From Amycolatopsis mongoliensis (GTDB taxonomy: Bacteria; Actinomycetota; Actinomycetes; Mycobacteriales; Pseudonocardiaceae), in contig NZ_CP127295.1 of assembly GCF_030285665.1 (NCBI RefSeq), positions 7,936,001 to 8,000,000 on the forward strand: a stretch of DNA of 64,000 bases, written 5' to 3'. This document shows, in pieces, positions 24,563-33,743 of the stretch; position 1 is the stretch's first letter; every line of letters begins with the position of its first letter. The notes below the pieces were generated by a model. The model saw only the letters and a program-made list of their open reading frames with translations, ran no database searches and was not told the origin of the DNA. Position numbers and translations under genes: made by a program.

Positions 24563-24606
24563 TGTCGACGGATTGTCGACGAGTTGTCGACGGTCGCTGC
24601 GACAGT
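24563..24606 (+). promoter_or_regulatory. Three 11-bp-phased direct repeats and -10 box (SARP-like site) before the 27-kb operon
   Basis: TGTCGACG occurs at 24563-24570, 24574-24581 and 24585-24592, each step exactly 11 bp, so three heptamers GTCGACG are separated by 4 bp. Eight bases after the last is GACAGT (24601-24606), a possible -10. Heptamers at 11-bp period 8 bp before a -10 are the layout bound by SARP-family activators of antibiotic clusters. The first operon gene starts at 24638. No SARP gene is in the window. Confidence 0.5.
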
Positions 24607-24637
24607 GAGGCTCGGCAAGCGAACCCGGGGGGACCGC

Positions 24638-27190
24638 ATGACCATCGCCCGGCTGAAGTGGGCGGACACCGCCGCCACCGACCTGCACCTGATGCCCGGC
24701 CTTTCGTCGCCGGAGCTCGTCAGGCTGCTCCGCGTCGACGACCTCACCGACGCGACGCTCACGCAGGACCAGCCCTTGCCGGCAGATGCCAAGGTGACGT
24801 TCAAGCCGCAGCTGAAGACCGGCGTCGACCACGGCATCGAGGTGACGGCCGCCGGTGAGGTCACGGTGAAGACGCTCGCGCTGCGCGGGCATTCGTTCCT
24901 CCTCGGGGTCTCGCTGGACCAGGACCCGGCGATCACCACCCGCATCCGGATCCACGTGCACGAGAAGGTCTCCTCGCTGTGGCTCACCCCGGCGCGCCTG
25001 ACGGTGCGCCAGGGGTCCGCCCAGGCGCGGTTCTCGGTGCTCGGTCTGTTCGACCAGGTGCTCGACGGGACCGTGGTCGTCAGCGAGGGCGTCATCGGTG
25101 ACATCACCAACTGGTCGCCGTTCCGGGCGCCGAACGCGAACGAGCTCACCTACGTCCACCTCGCGCGCACGACCACCGCCGCGCTCACCTGGTCGGCCAC
25201 CGGCGGCCCGATCACCGTCGACGCCCGGACCGGGGTGCTCACCGCACCGGTCGAGTCGGGCCCGGACACCAAGGTGACGGCCACCGCCGCCGGGCTGCAC
25301 GCCGACGGCACGGCCGTCTGCGGCCCGTCCTGGTCCACCCACGTGCGGCTCGCGCACCTCGGCGGCCCCGGCGTGAAGCAGGTCGACACCGTGCCGAACA
25401 TCCTCTTCCTGCCCGACGGCTTCCAGGACACCGATGCCGACAAGGCGCAGTACAACCGGCTCGTCGGCATCGTCAAGGACCGGCTGGAGAGCCGGCCCCA
25501 CACCCGGCCGTACGCCGCCCTCACCGGCCGCGTCAACTACTGGCGGGGCTGGGTGCCCTCGCCCGACGCGGGGGTCACGGTGCTCGACGAACTCGACCCG
25601 AGCCCGGCTCCGGGAGAGCTCCCGGCGACGGCGGTGCCGCTGCCCCTGCCGAGCGCGACCCGCCCGGCCGCCGGCTGGTCGCTCGCCGATGTCGTCAACG
25701 CCATCGGCCTGCCGAACCCGGCCGACTACCCGGCCGGCACCACCGTTGAGAGCAAGATCGTATTCCTGCAGAACGTCTACGACGACTTGATCACCGAGGA
25801 CCTGCTCCGGCCACGGTTCGCCGAATGGGTCGCCCTCAACGACCGGCTGCTGCTCAACGAGCGTGACACCGCGTTCCACATGGCGTTCAGCGAGCGACCG
25901 TCGGCCGATGTGAACCTGCTCGAGCACCTCATCTCGCCGAACCCCCGCCGGATCTCCGACAACGACTTCAACAAGTTCCTCGACGCGCTCCGGGGCCCGG
26001 ACGACGACGTCCTCCCGGCCGGGCTCTGGTCGACCGGCAAGGACCGGAACCGGGTGGTCGTGCTCTGCCGGTCCTCCCGGTACGGCGGTCTCGCGAGCCG
26101 GCGCAAGGTGAGCGACGACTCGACCGGGCTCACCGTCGGGGTGAGCCTGGCCGCCCGCCCGTTCCACCGGGTGCGGCTCAACGACGGGGGCAACGGGTTC
26201 GACCTGAAGCCGGACGACATCCCCACCGACGTCTTCTACGGGGTGTGGCTGACCGTCGCCCACGAGCTCGGGCACTCCTTCGGCCTGGGCGACGAGTACG
26301 GCGGGAAGACCGCCGCGCCGACGCCGCTCAAGATCCGCCAGGTGCGGGCCACCCCCAACGTCCAGGACCGGGCCTCGCTCTCCGCGGATGGGACCCCGGC
26401 CGGGGCGATCGACACCAGCAAGATCAAGTGGGCCGAGTGGCCGCGGATCGCCAAGGCCGGGGTGCTGAAGAACGGAATGACGGCACCGGCCGTCGGCCCG
26501 TTCACCGTCGACCTCGTCGACGTCAAGGCGAGCAGGCTGCGGACCGACGACATCGTCATGTTCCGCCGCCGCCCACTGGCCACGGCCGGGCCACCATCCT
26601 CGATCTGCAAGATCATCGCGGCGGACCCGGCGGCCAACACGGTGACCGTCGAGCCGTTGTTCGGCGCGACCATCGCGATCTTCCCGGCCGGGAGCATCCT
26701 GCTGGCCTACGTCCGCAAGCCCGACCCCGACTTCAAGGCGAACAAGTTCGGCGGTCTGCTGACGCTGGCCGACCCGGACGTGCTCCAGCGCATCACCGAC
26801 ACGCAGAACCCGTTGAACGCCAACCCGATGAAGGGCGAAGCCGATCCGCCGAACGACGACCACGGCCGGGCGTGCGGCAATGTCAAGCTGCCGGTGCCGA
26901 CGTTCGCGACCAACTTCCCGCACCGCGCGGCGCCGAGGCCACCCGGCTTCTCGTACTGGACGATCGGGCTTTACGAGAACGGCAGCGAGCACAACTGCGG
27001 GATCTACCGCCCGACCGGCACCTGCGTGATGAACCGCCAGTTCTTCGTGGAGCCCAAGACGAAGTCCGTGAAGCTGGCCGACTTCTGCATCATCTGCCGC
27101 TACGCCTTCGTCGACAACGCCGATCCGACGCTGCACGGCGCGGTGGAGGCGGACTTCCGCGAGCGCTACGGGAAGCGAGGGGCGAGATGA
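24638..27190 (+). CDS. M64-type zinc metallopeptidase, first gene of the 27-kb operon
   Basis: 850 residues from the ATG at 24638 (GGGGGGACC upstream). About residues 240-560 resemble the IgA-peptidase M64 fold: VPNILFLPDGFQDTDADKAQ begins it and VAHELGHSFGLGDEY (around residue 541) gives HExxH zinc ligands, catalytic Glu and the downstream DEY. The N-terminal ~230 residues look like beta-sandwich domains, with an Ig-like segment around SSLWLTPARLTVRQGSAQAR. The C-terminal part has an insert and a cysteine-rich tail (NCGIYRPTGTCVMN, DFCIICRYAF) usual in M64 enzymes. No signal peptide is visible, which is odd for this normally secreted family. It overlaps the next gene by 4 bp (ATGA). Confidence 0.82.
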   Translation: MTIARLKWADTAATDLHLMPGLSSPELVRLLRVDDLTDATLTQDQPLPADAKVTFKPQLKTGVDHGIEVTAAGEVTVKTLALRGHSFLLGVSLDQDPAITTRIRIHVHEKVSSLWLTPARLTVRQGSAQARFSVLGLFDQVLDGTVVVSEGVIGDITNWSPFRAPNANELTYVHLARTTTAALTWSATGGPITVDARTGVLTAPVESGPDTKVTATAAGLHADGTAVCGPSWSTHVRLAHLGGPGVKQVDTVPNILFLPDGFQDTDADKAQYNRLVGIVKDRLESRPHTRPYAALTGRVNYWRGWVPSPDAGVTVLDELDPSPAPGELPATAVPLPLPSATRPAAGWSLADVVNAIGLPNPADYPAGTTVESKIVFLQNVYDDLITEDLLRPRFAEWVALNDRLLLNERDTAFHMAFSERPSADVNLLEHLISPNPRRISDNDFNKFLDALRGPDDDVLPAGLWSTGKDRNRVVVLCRSSRYGGLASRRKVSDDSTGLTVGVSLAARPFHRVRLNDGGNGFDLKPDDIPTDVFYGVWLTVAHELGHSFGLGDEYGGKTAAPTPLKIRQVRATPNVQDRASLSADGTPAGAIDTSKIKWAEWPRIAKAGVLKNGMTAPAVGPFTVDLVDVKASRLRTDDIVMFRRRPLATAGPPSSICKIIAADPAANTVTVEPLFGATIAIFPAGSILLAYVRKPDPDFKANKFGGLLTLADPDVLQRITDTQNPLNANPMKGEADPPNDDHGRACGNVKLPVPTFATNFPHRAAPRPPGFSYWTIGLYENGSEHNCGIYRPTGTCVMNRQFFVEPKTKSVKLADFCIICRYAFVDNADPTLHGAVEADFRERYGKRGAR

Positions 27191-30100
27191 CCGACCCCGC
27201 CGGCGATCGCGGCACCTTGGGCCTGATCGCCCACCACCTCGTCGAAGCCGTCCGGCCCCTCGAGGACGCGTTCTCGGACGCGGCCGCCTTCACAACGCTG
27301 ATGCGCCAGCTCGGCTGGCAGGTACCCGGCCTGCCGCCGTCCTACCCCGCCGTCGCGGCGGCGGTCACCCAGGCCGTCAACGCGCTCGAGCTGCTCTCCG
27401 ACGGCGCCACCGTCGAAGAGATCCTCGCCGTCGTCGGCAAAGCCGGGGACGTCTACCGGGCGATCTCGGCGCTGACCCAGGCTCCGGCCGGGATCGACCC
27501 CGCGGTGTTCCTCCCCGGGCTGGCCCGCCGCATCTTCGAGTACCTGCTGGGCAGGCAGCTGCTGGCCGAGGCGCCCGACTGGTACGCCGCGCTCGAGGCG
27601 CTCGGGATCATCGTGCCCGAGTTCCAGCCGGCCGCCGCCGGTCGCGCCGACCACGTGCGGGTCCGCTTCGACTGGGACCGGATCCCCGCGCTCCTGGCGG
27701 ATCCGTCGCCGGTGCCGGCCGCGGTCTACGGCTGGGGCACGCCGAACCTGGCCTTCGGCAAGCTCGCCGAACTGCTCGCCGGGCTCGTCGCGGGCCTCGG
27801 CCTGCCGGTGACGCTCGACCAGCTGTCCGACGACGAAATCGCTCCCCTGCACACCGAGGCGACCCGGCCACCGGACGAAACCGCCGGCCAGGGCCTGACC
27901 CTGATGCTCGGCGAGACCGCCCTGCCCGGCGGGACGGTGGCGCCGATCGGGCTCCAGCTCACCGGGCTGCCTGCCGACGGCGAGGCGCTGCCCGGGATGA
28001 TCCTGCTGCCGCTGGTGCCCGACGGCGTCGACGCGGCCGTGCCGCTCGGCGGCGACTGGACGCTCGTCGTGCGCGCCGGCACGGATCTGGCCCAGCAGCT
28101 CGCCGTGTTCGCGCGGCCGGGCGACGTCGGCGTGCGCTACCCGGGCGAGCCCGGCCGGGCGCTGCCGGGTGCCGGGTTCGGGGTGTCGCTCGTATTCGCC
28201 CCGGACACCGCCGTCCGGTTGTTCGGCCAGCCCGGGCAGACCCGCCTGGAGCTGACCGGGGCGAAACTCGATGCGGCCGTCGACGTGCGTGGCGGCGAAC
28301 CCGAGGTGGGGTTCCGCGCCGCCGTCGACGGGCTGGCGCTCGTGGTCAGCGCCGCCGGGGCGGACGGGTTCCTCGGGACCGTGCTGGGCGACACCGAACT
28401 GCGGGTGGCGATCCCCGCCCAGCTCGCCTGGTCGAGCCGGACCGGACTGCAGTTCACCACCCAGGCCGGGCTCGAGGTGACCGTCAGCCCGAACCTGGAC
28501 CTCGGGTTCGCGCACGTCGACCGCGTCACCCTGGCCGTGGCGGCCGACGGGACGGCACTGGCCACCCGCGCCCAAGCGGCGTTCTCGGGCAGGTTCGGCC
28601 CGTTCGCCTACGTCGTCGACGGCTTCGGTGTCGAACTCCCGGTCGCCTTCACCGACGGCAACGCCGGCCCGTTCGACGTCGGCCTGCACGTCACGCCGCC
28701 GACCGGGGTCGGGCTGGCGGTGGACGCGGGGGTGATCTCCGGCGGCGGGTTCCTCTCCTTCGACGCCGAGCGGGGCGAGTACGCCGGCGCGCTGGAACTG
28801 GAACTGGCGGACTTCCTGGCCGTCAAGGCGATCGGGGTGATCACGACCCGGCTGCCGGGCGGCGCCCGCGGGTTCTCGCTGCTGATCGTGCTGACCGCCG
28901 AGTTCGGCACCGGTCTGCAGCTGGGGGCGGGTTTCACGCTGCTGGCCGTCGGCGGGCTCGTCGGGCTCAACCGCGGGATGAACCTGGCGGCGCTGGTCGA
29001 GGGCGTCCGGACCGGCGCGATCGAGTCCGTCGCCTTCCCGAAGGACGTCGTCGCCAACGCGCCCCGGATCCTGTCCGACCTCGCGCGGTTCTTCCCGCCG
29101 GAGCAGGGCACGTTCCTGATCGGGCCGATGGCCAAGATCGGCTGGGGCACGCCCACTCTGGTGACCATCTCGCTCGGCGTCATCATCGAAATCCCGGGCA
29201 ACGTCGCCGTGCTCGGCGTCCTCAAGGCCGCGCTCCCCACCGCCGACAAGCCGCTGCTGGTCGTGCAGGCCCAGTTCGTCGGCGCGCTCGAACTCGACAA
29301 GTCCCGGCTGTGGTTCTTCGCGAAGCTCTTCGACTCGCGTGTTCTCACCATGACCATCGAGGGCGGGATGGGCGTGCTGGTCGCCTGGGGTGACAACCCC
29401 GATCTCGTCCTCACCGTCGGCGGCTTCCACCCCGCCTACCGGCCACCCCCTCTCCCCTTCCCGATCCCCGACCGGCTCTCGGTCGACATCCTCAACCGCA
29501 GCAACCAGCTCATCCGCGTCTCCGGCTACTTCGCCATCACCAGCAACACCGTCCAGTTCGGTGCGAAAGCCGAACTCCGGCTCGGCTTCAGCGCGTTCCG
29601 CGTCGAAGGGCACCTCGGCTTCGACGCACTCTTCCAGCTGTCCCCGTTCCGGTTCGCCATCCACATCGGTGCCCACGTCACCCTCAAAGCCTTCGGCGTC
29701 GGCGCGTTCGGCATCGACCTCGACTTCCAGCTCGAAGGCCCCGCACCCTGGCGCGCCCATGGCCGCGGCTCGATCGGGTTCCTCTTCTTCTCCATCTCCG
29801 CCAACTTCGACATCACCTGGGGCGAAGACCGCGACACCACGCTGCCACCCGTGGCCGTGCTTCCGTTGCTGGCCAACGAAATCGGCAAGACCGAAGGCTG
29901 GGAGACCCGGCTGCCCTCGGGCGGGACCCGGGCGCTGGTCACCCTCCGGGAGCTGCCCGACACCGGCGAACTCGTGCTGCATCCCCTCGGCACGCTGTTC
30001 GTCCGGCAACGCGCCCTGCCGCTGAACGTCCGGCTCGACCGCGTTGGCGGGCAGAAGGCCGGGGACGGCAAGCGGTTCACCATCGCACCTCTCGACAACA

Positions 30101-31788
30101 CCGGCCTCAAGCGAGTCTCGGACACCGGCGACCGCTTCGCGATGGGACAGTTCCAGACCCTCTCCGACGCCGCCGCCCTGTCCCGTCCCTCCTACGAGAC
30201 CCAGGACGCCGGCCTCGAACTGACCGCCGACACCGCCCTCGCCACGGCCCGCGTCGTCCGCCGCAGCGCCCGCTACGAACTGCACGTCATCGACAGCACC
30301 GCCACTCCGGCGAGTCCTCGTGCGGCCGCCCTCGCCGCGCCGCAGAAGCGGTTCCACAGCGTCAGCGGGCCGGTCTTCGACGAACTGACCCGTGGCAGCA
30401 GCACCAGCCGCGCGGCGCTGTCGGCGCGGCAAGCCACGCAGAAGCAGCCGTTCGCGGCCACCGACGCCGTCCGCGTCACCGAACAGCGGTTCGTCGTCGC
30501 CTACCGCAAGAGCAATCGCCAGGCGTTCCCGCCCGGCGTACCGGGACGGCGGTCGCACGCGACCACCTTCCGCAGCCGGACCACGGCGGAGGACGCGCTC
30601 GCCGAGTTCGTCACCGCGGACCGGGCCTTGGACGGCCTGCTGCACGTGATCCCGGTGGCGGAGGCGGCGGTGTCCCCGGTCGCGTCCGGGACGTGGTCCG
30701 ACGCCGGGCCGCTGCCGGTGCCCGCGTCGGAGACCGACCTGGCCACGCTCGCCGACGGCCGCGTGCTGCTGGCCGGTGGCACCGCACCCGAAGGGTCGTC
30801 GCTCGCCGCCACGGCGTTGTTCGACCCGACCGCCGACGCGTGGTCCGCCGGACCGCCGCTGGCAACCGCACGCCGGCGGCACACCACCACCCGGCTCGGC
30901 ACCGGCCGCGTCCTCGCCCTCGGCGGGCGGTCCGGCACCGAGGTGCTCGCCTCGGCGGAGGTCTTCGACCCCGCCGCCGGCGCCTGGGCACCCGTGGCCG
31001 CGATGAGCACGGCCCGCCACGGCCACGCGGCTACCGCACTGCATGACTGGCGAATCCTCGTCACCGGCGGCAGCGGGGTCCGGACCGGCCAGGAAGACGG
31101 CGCACTCGCGTCGGCCGAGCTGTTCCACCCGGCCACCGGAACCTGGACCGCCACCGCCCCGATGGGTGACGCACGCACCGGGCACCAGGCGGTCGTCCTC
31201 GACGACGGCCGGGTCCTCGTCATCGGCGGCGCCGTCCCCACCGGGAGCGGCCGGGAAGAAGCACTGGCGTACTGCGAGCTGTACGACCCGGACAAGAACG
31301 AGTGGACCCCCACCGGAACCCTTTCCCAGGCCCGGAAAGGCCACCAGGCGACCGTGCTGCCCGGCGGACACGTGCTGGTCACCGGCGGCGATCCGGTCGT
31401 CGCCGCCGACGGCACCGTCGACCCGCACAGCCTGGCCACGGCCGAACTGTTCGACCCCGCCACGCAGAAGTGGTCCGCCGCGGCGGACCTGCCCGGCGGG
31501 CGCGCCCGCCACCGGAGCCTGCTCCTGCGCTCGGAGCTCGTCCTCGTCCTCGGCGGGACCGGTGCGCCGGAAGCGACGGCGGGCTACCGGTCCGTCCTGG
31601 CCTACGACCACACCGACGGCTCCTGGTCCACAGTGGACGGACTGGGCACCGGCCGGTCCGGCTTCGGCGTCGTGGAACTGGCCGACGACCGGGTCCTGGT
31701 CGCCGGCGGCGTCGCGAGCGCGGGCGCGGCCGCCGAAAACCCGGAAGCCGGCACGCCGGCCCAGCGCAGCGAGGTGCTCATACCGTGA
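27187..31788 (+). CDS. Giant DUF6603-like protein with C-terminal seven-blade Kelch propeller (copy 1)
   Basis: 1,533 residues from the ATG at 27187. Residues ~1-150 are helical; ~150-500 are repeated amphipathic beta strands; ~500-1115 are a long strand-rich region that I associate with DUF6603 (GLVGLNRGMNLAALVEGVRT, IGPMAKIGWGTPTLVTISLG). Residues ~1170-1528 carry seven Kelch/galactose-oxidase-type motifs, each ending in VLLAGG, VLALGG, ILVTGG, VLVIGG, VLVTGG, VLVLGG or VLVAGG, enough for a full propeller. No catalytic motif, signal peptide or membrane span is seen. The core is nearly identical in protein sequence to the gene at 35714. Function unknown; a scaffold, shell or binding role is my inference. 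Confidence 0.8.
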   Translation: MTDPAGDRGTLGLIAHHLVEAVRPLEDAFSDAAAFTTLMRQLGWQVPGLPPSYPAVAAAVTQAVNALELLSDGATVEEILAVVGKAGDVYRAISALTQAPAGIDPAVFLPGLARRIFEYLLGRQLLAEAPDWYAALEALGIIVPEFQPAAAGRADHVRVRFDWDRIPALLADPSPVPAAVYGWGTPNLAFGKLAELLAGLVAGLGLPVTLDQLSDDEIAPLHTEATRPPDETAGQGLTLMLGETALPGGTVAPIGLQLTGLPADGEALPGMILLPLVPDGVDAAVPLGGDWTLVVRAGTDLAQQLAVFARPGDVGVRYPGEPGRALPGAGFGVSLVFAPDTAVRLFGQPGQTRLELTGAKLDAAVDVRGGEPEVGFRAAVDGLALVVSAAGADGFLGTVLGDTELRVAIPAQLAWSSRTGLQFTTQAGLEVTVSPNLDLGFAHVDRVTLAVAADGTALATRAQAAFSGRFGPFAYVVDGFGVELPVAFTDGNAGPFDVGLHVTPPTGVGLAVDAGVISGGGFLSFDAERGEYAGALELELADFLAVKAIGVITTRLPGGARGFSLLIVLTAEFGTGLQLGAGFTLLAVGGLVGLNRGMNLAALVEGVRTGAIESVAFPKDVVANAPRILSDLARFFPPEQGTFLIGPMAKIGWGTPTLVTISLGVIIEIPGNVAVLGVLKAALPTADKPLLVVQAQFVGALELDKSRLWFFAKLFDSRVLTMTIEGGMGVLVAWGDNPDLVLTVGGFHPAYRPPPLPFPIPDRLSVDILNRSNQLIRVSGYFAITSNTVQFGAKAELRLGFSAFRVEGHLGFDALFQLSPFRFAIHIGAHVTLKAFGVGAFGIDLDFQLEGPAPWRAHGRGSIGFLFFSISANFDITWGEDRDTTLPPVAVLPLLANEIGKTEGWETRLPSGGTRALVTLRELPDTGELVLHPLGTLFVRQRALPLNVRLDRVGGQKAGDGKRFTIAPLDNTGLKRVSDTGDRFAMGQFQTLSDAAALSRPSYETQDAGLELTADTALATARVVRRSARYELHVIDSTATPASPRAAALAAPQKRFHSVSGPVFDELTRGSSTSRAALSARQATQKQPFAATDAVRVTEQRFVVAYRKSNRQAFPPGVPGRRSHATTFRSRTTAEDALAEFVTADRALDGLLHVIPVAEAAVSPVASGTWSDAGPLPVPASETDLATLADGRVLLAGGTAPEGSSLAATALFDPTADAWSAGPPLATARRRHTTTRLGTGRVLALGGRSGTEVLASAEVFDPAAGAWAPVAAMSTARHGHAATALHDWRILVTGGSGVRTGQEDGALASAELFHPATGTWTATAPMGDARTGHQAVVLDDGRVLVIGGAVPTGSGREEALAYCELYDPDKNEWTPTGTLSQARKGHQATVLPGGHVLVTGGDPVVAADGTVDPHSLATAELFDPATQKWSAAADLPGGRARHRSLLLRSELVLVLGGTGAPEATAGYRSVLAYDHTDGSWSTVDGLGTGRSGFGVVELADDRVLVAGGVASAGAAAENPEAGTPAQRSEVLIP

Positions 31789-33743
31789 CCCGGCCCCAGG
31801 ATTTCCGCCTGCTGATCGGCCCGGAGCCGTTCGACCCCATCGACGTGGCCCCCGGCGCGCTCGCGCCCGGCAAGAAGGCGACGGTCGTCCAGTTCACCGC
31901 CGCCCTGACCATCCCGGACGTCGCCCGCTTGAAGAGCGCGTACGGCCTGGTCCTCGACCGGTTCATCCCGAACCTGGCCTACCTCGAACACCTCGACGAC
32001 GCGACCGTCGCCAAGGTGCGGGCCGACTTCCTCGTCCGGACCTGCACCGCACTGGACCCGGCGCTGAAGCTCGCCCCTTGGATCCCCGCCACCGGCACGC
32101 CGCTCGCGCTGATCGTGACCTTGTTCGACGACACGGACCTCCCCGCCGTCCGGACGTCGCTGACCGCGGCCGGCGCCCGGGACGTCCAGGTCCTCGACAA
32201 CCGGGAGATCGGCAGCCACCCCGTCGCGCGGTGCGCGATCGACGACCGGTCGGCGCTGCCGCTGGTCGCGGCGCTCGACGACGTCGTCTGGGTGGAGCCG
32301 GAGCAGGCCACTGTGTCCTTCAACGTCGAAGCGGCGCAGACGATCCAGTCCGGCACGGTCGGCGAGCACGGCGGCACGATCTGGGACCAGAAAATACACG
32401 GCGAAGGCCAGGTGATCGACATCATCGAGGAGGGCGGCACGATCGACCTGAGCCACTGCTTCTTCACCGACGACCCGGTGAACATCCCCGGCCCGCTGCA
32501 CCGGAAGGTCCTCAAGCTCACCTCGAAGGCCGGCACCAAGGTGACCGAGCACGCCATGTTCGTCGCGGGTATCGCGGCGGGCGACGCACAAACCAACCAG
32601 GGCGCGCACCCGCACCGGGGCGGGGCGTGGGCGGCCAAGATCGTCTTCCGCACCCGGGACACCCACCTCGTGAACATGCTCGAGGACGGGATGAACGCCG
32701 GCGCCACGATTCACAACACCAGCTGGGGAGTCGAAAACCCGGACTACGACAAGACCGCGCGGGACGCCGACGACTTCAGCTTCCGCAACGAGGACCACGT
32801 GGTCGTCGGCGCCGCCGCGCCTTTCCACGGACCGAACGACAACAGGCCGCCCGGGATCGCCAAGAACGTCCTCTGCGTCGCAGCGGCCGAAGCGTTCCCC
32901 TTCGAGATGGACTATGGTGACGGGCAGCCCGGCCCGACCGTCCCCGACGGCCGCCGCAAGCCCGATCTCATCGCCGTGGGCGGTGGCATCAGCTCGGCGT
33001 TGCTCAACCCCGCGCCGGCCTCGGGGCCTTACTGCCTGACCGGCCCGCCGCAGGTCTTCGGCGCGACCGCCTCGAGCTGGGCGGCGCCGAACGCCGCGGC
33101 CGCGGCCGCGCTCGTGCGCCAGTACTTCACCGAGGGGTTCTACCCCCGCGGTGAGAGGCTGGGCAACCGGCCGTTCTTCCCGACCGGTGCGCTGATCCGG
33201 GCGGTGCTGCTCAACTCGACCGTCGACATGACCGGTTCCGGGCTCCCCACCGCCAGCCTCAAGGGCTACCCGACAGCCCTCGAGGGCTGGGGACGCATCC
33301 GGCTCGATCGCACTCTCTTCTTCCCGGGCAGTCCTCGCCGGTTGTTCGTTAACGACGTGCGGCACCTTGCCGGCCTGACGCTCGGACAGCAGGTGACCCG
33401 GCAGGTGTCCGTCGCCAACGGCAGCGAGATTCTCAAGATCACGCTGGTGTGGACGGACGTCCCACCGGCCGAGTCCCTGCACACCCTGCCGTCGCGCAAT
33501 TCCATCCGGCTGGACGTGGAGGACCCCGCGGGAGTCCGGTACCTCGGCAACGACATCGACCGGACCACCGGGTTCTCCCGGCCGTTCGCACCAGCTACGT
33601 CCAGCGGGGCGGACCTCCGCAACAACGTCCAGATGGTCATCGTCGAGCACCCACCCGCCGGCCCCTGGAGGATCTCGCTCCACGGGGACCTGATCTTCGA
33701 GCAGCAAGGCTACGCACTCGTGGTGTCAGGAGCCTTGAAATGA
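31785..33743 (+). CDS. Subtilisin-like (S8) protease with altered active site
   Basis: 652 residues, GTG start overlapping the upstream stop by 4 bp. An N-terminal ~190-residue domain starts with DFRLLIGPEPFDP, then comes the S8 fold and a C-terminal jelly-roll (ITLVWTDVPPA, NNVQMVIVEHPPAGPWRISL) like that of KP-43-type subtilases. His256 (TEHAMFVAG) and Ser431 (TASSWAAPNAA) are in place. The Asp position reads IIEEGGTIDLSH, with Glu215 where its neighbour has Asp, plus a one-residue insertion. The oxyanion Asn region reads GAAAPFHG without the Asn. It may be weakly active or inactive. No signal peptide. Tandem paralogue of the next gene. Confidence 0.82.
   Translation: MTRPQDFRLLIGPEPFDPIDVAPGALAPGKKATVVQFTAALTIPDVARLKSAYGLVLDRFIPNLAYLEHLDDATVAKVRADFLVRTCTALDPALKLAPWIPATGTPLALIVTLFDDTDLPAVRTSLTAAGARDVQVLDNREIGSHPVARCAIDDRSALPLVAALDDVVWVEPEQATVSFNVEAAQTIQSGTVGEHGGTIWDQKIHGEGQVIDIIEEGGTIDLSHCFFTDDPVNIPGPLHRKVLKLTSKAGTKVTEHAMFVAGIAAGDAQTNQGAHPHRGGAWAAKIVFRTRDTHLVNMLEDGMNAGATIHNTSWGVENPDYDKTARDADDFSFRNEDHVVVGAAAPFHGPNDNRPPGIAKNVLCVAAAEAFPFEMDYGDGQPGPTVPDGRRKPDLIAVGGGISSALLNPAPASGPYCLTGPPQVFGATASSWAAPNAAAAAALVRQYFTEGFYPRGERLGNRPFFPTGALIRAVLLNSTVDMTGSGLPTASLKGYPTALEGWGRIRLDRTLFFPGSPRRLFVNDVRHLAGLTLGQQVTRQVSVANGSEILKITLVWTDVPPAESLHTLPSRNSIRLDVEDPAGVRYLGNDIDRTTGFSRPFAPATSSGADLRNNVQMVIVEHPPAGPWRISLHGDLIFEQQGYALVVSGALK

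Noticed and set aside
27166..31611. 1,481-codon open frame on the minus strand
   Set aside because: It is fully antisense to the first giant gene; composition is Arg/Gly/Asp-biased as in frame shadows of high-GC genes, and the plus-strand protein has clear domains.
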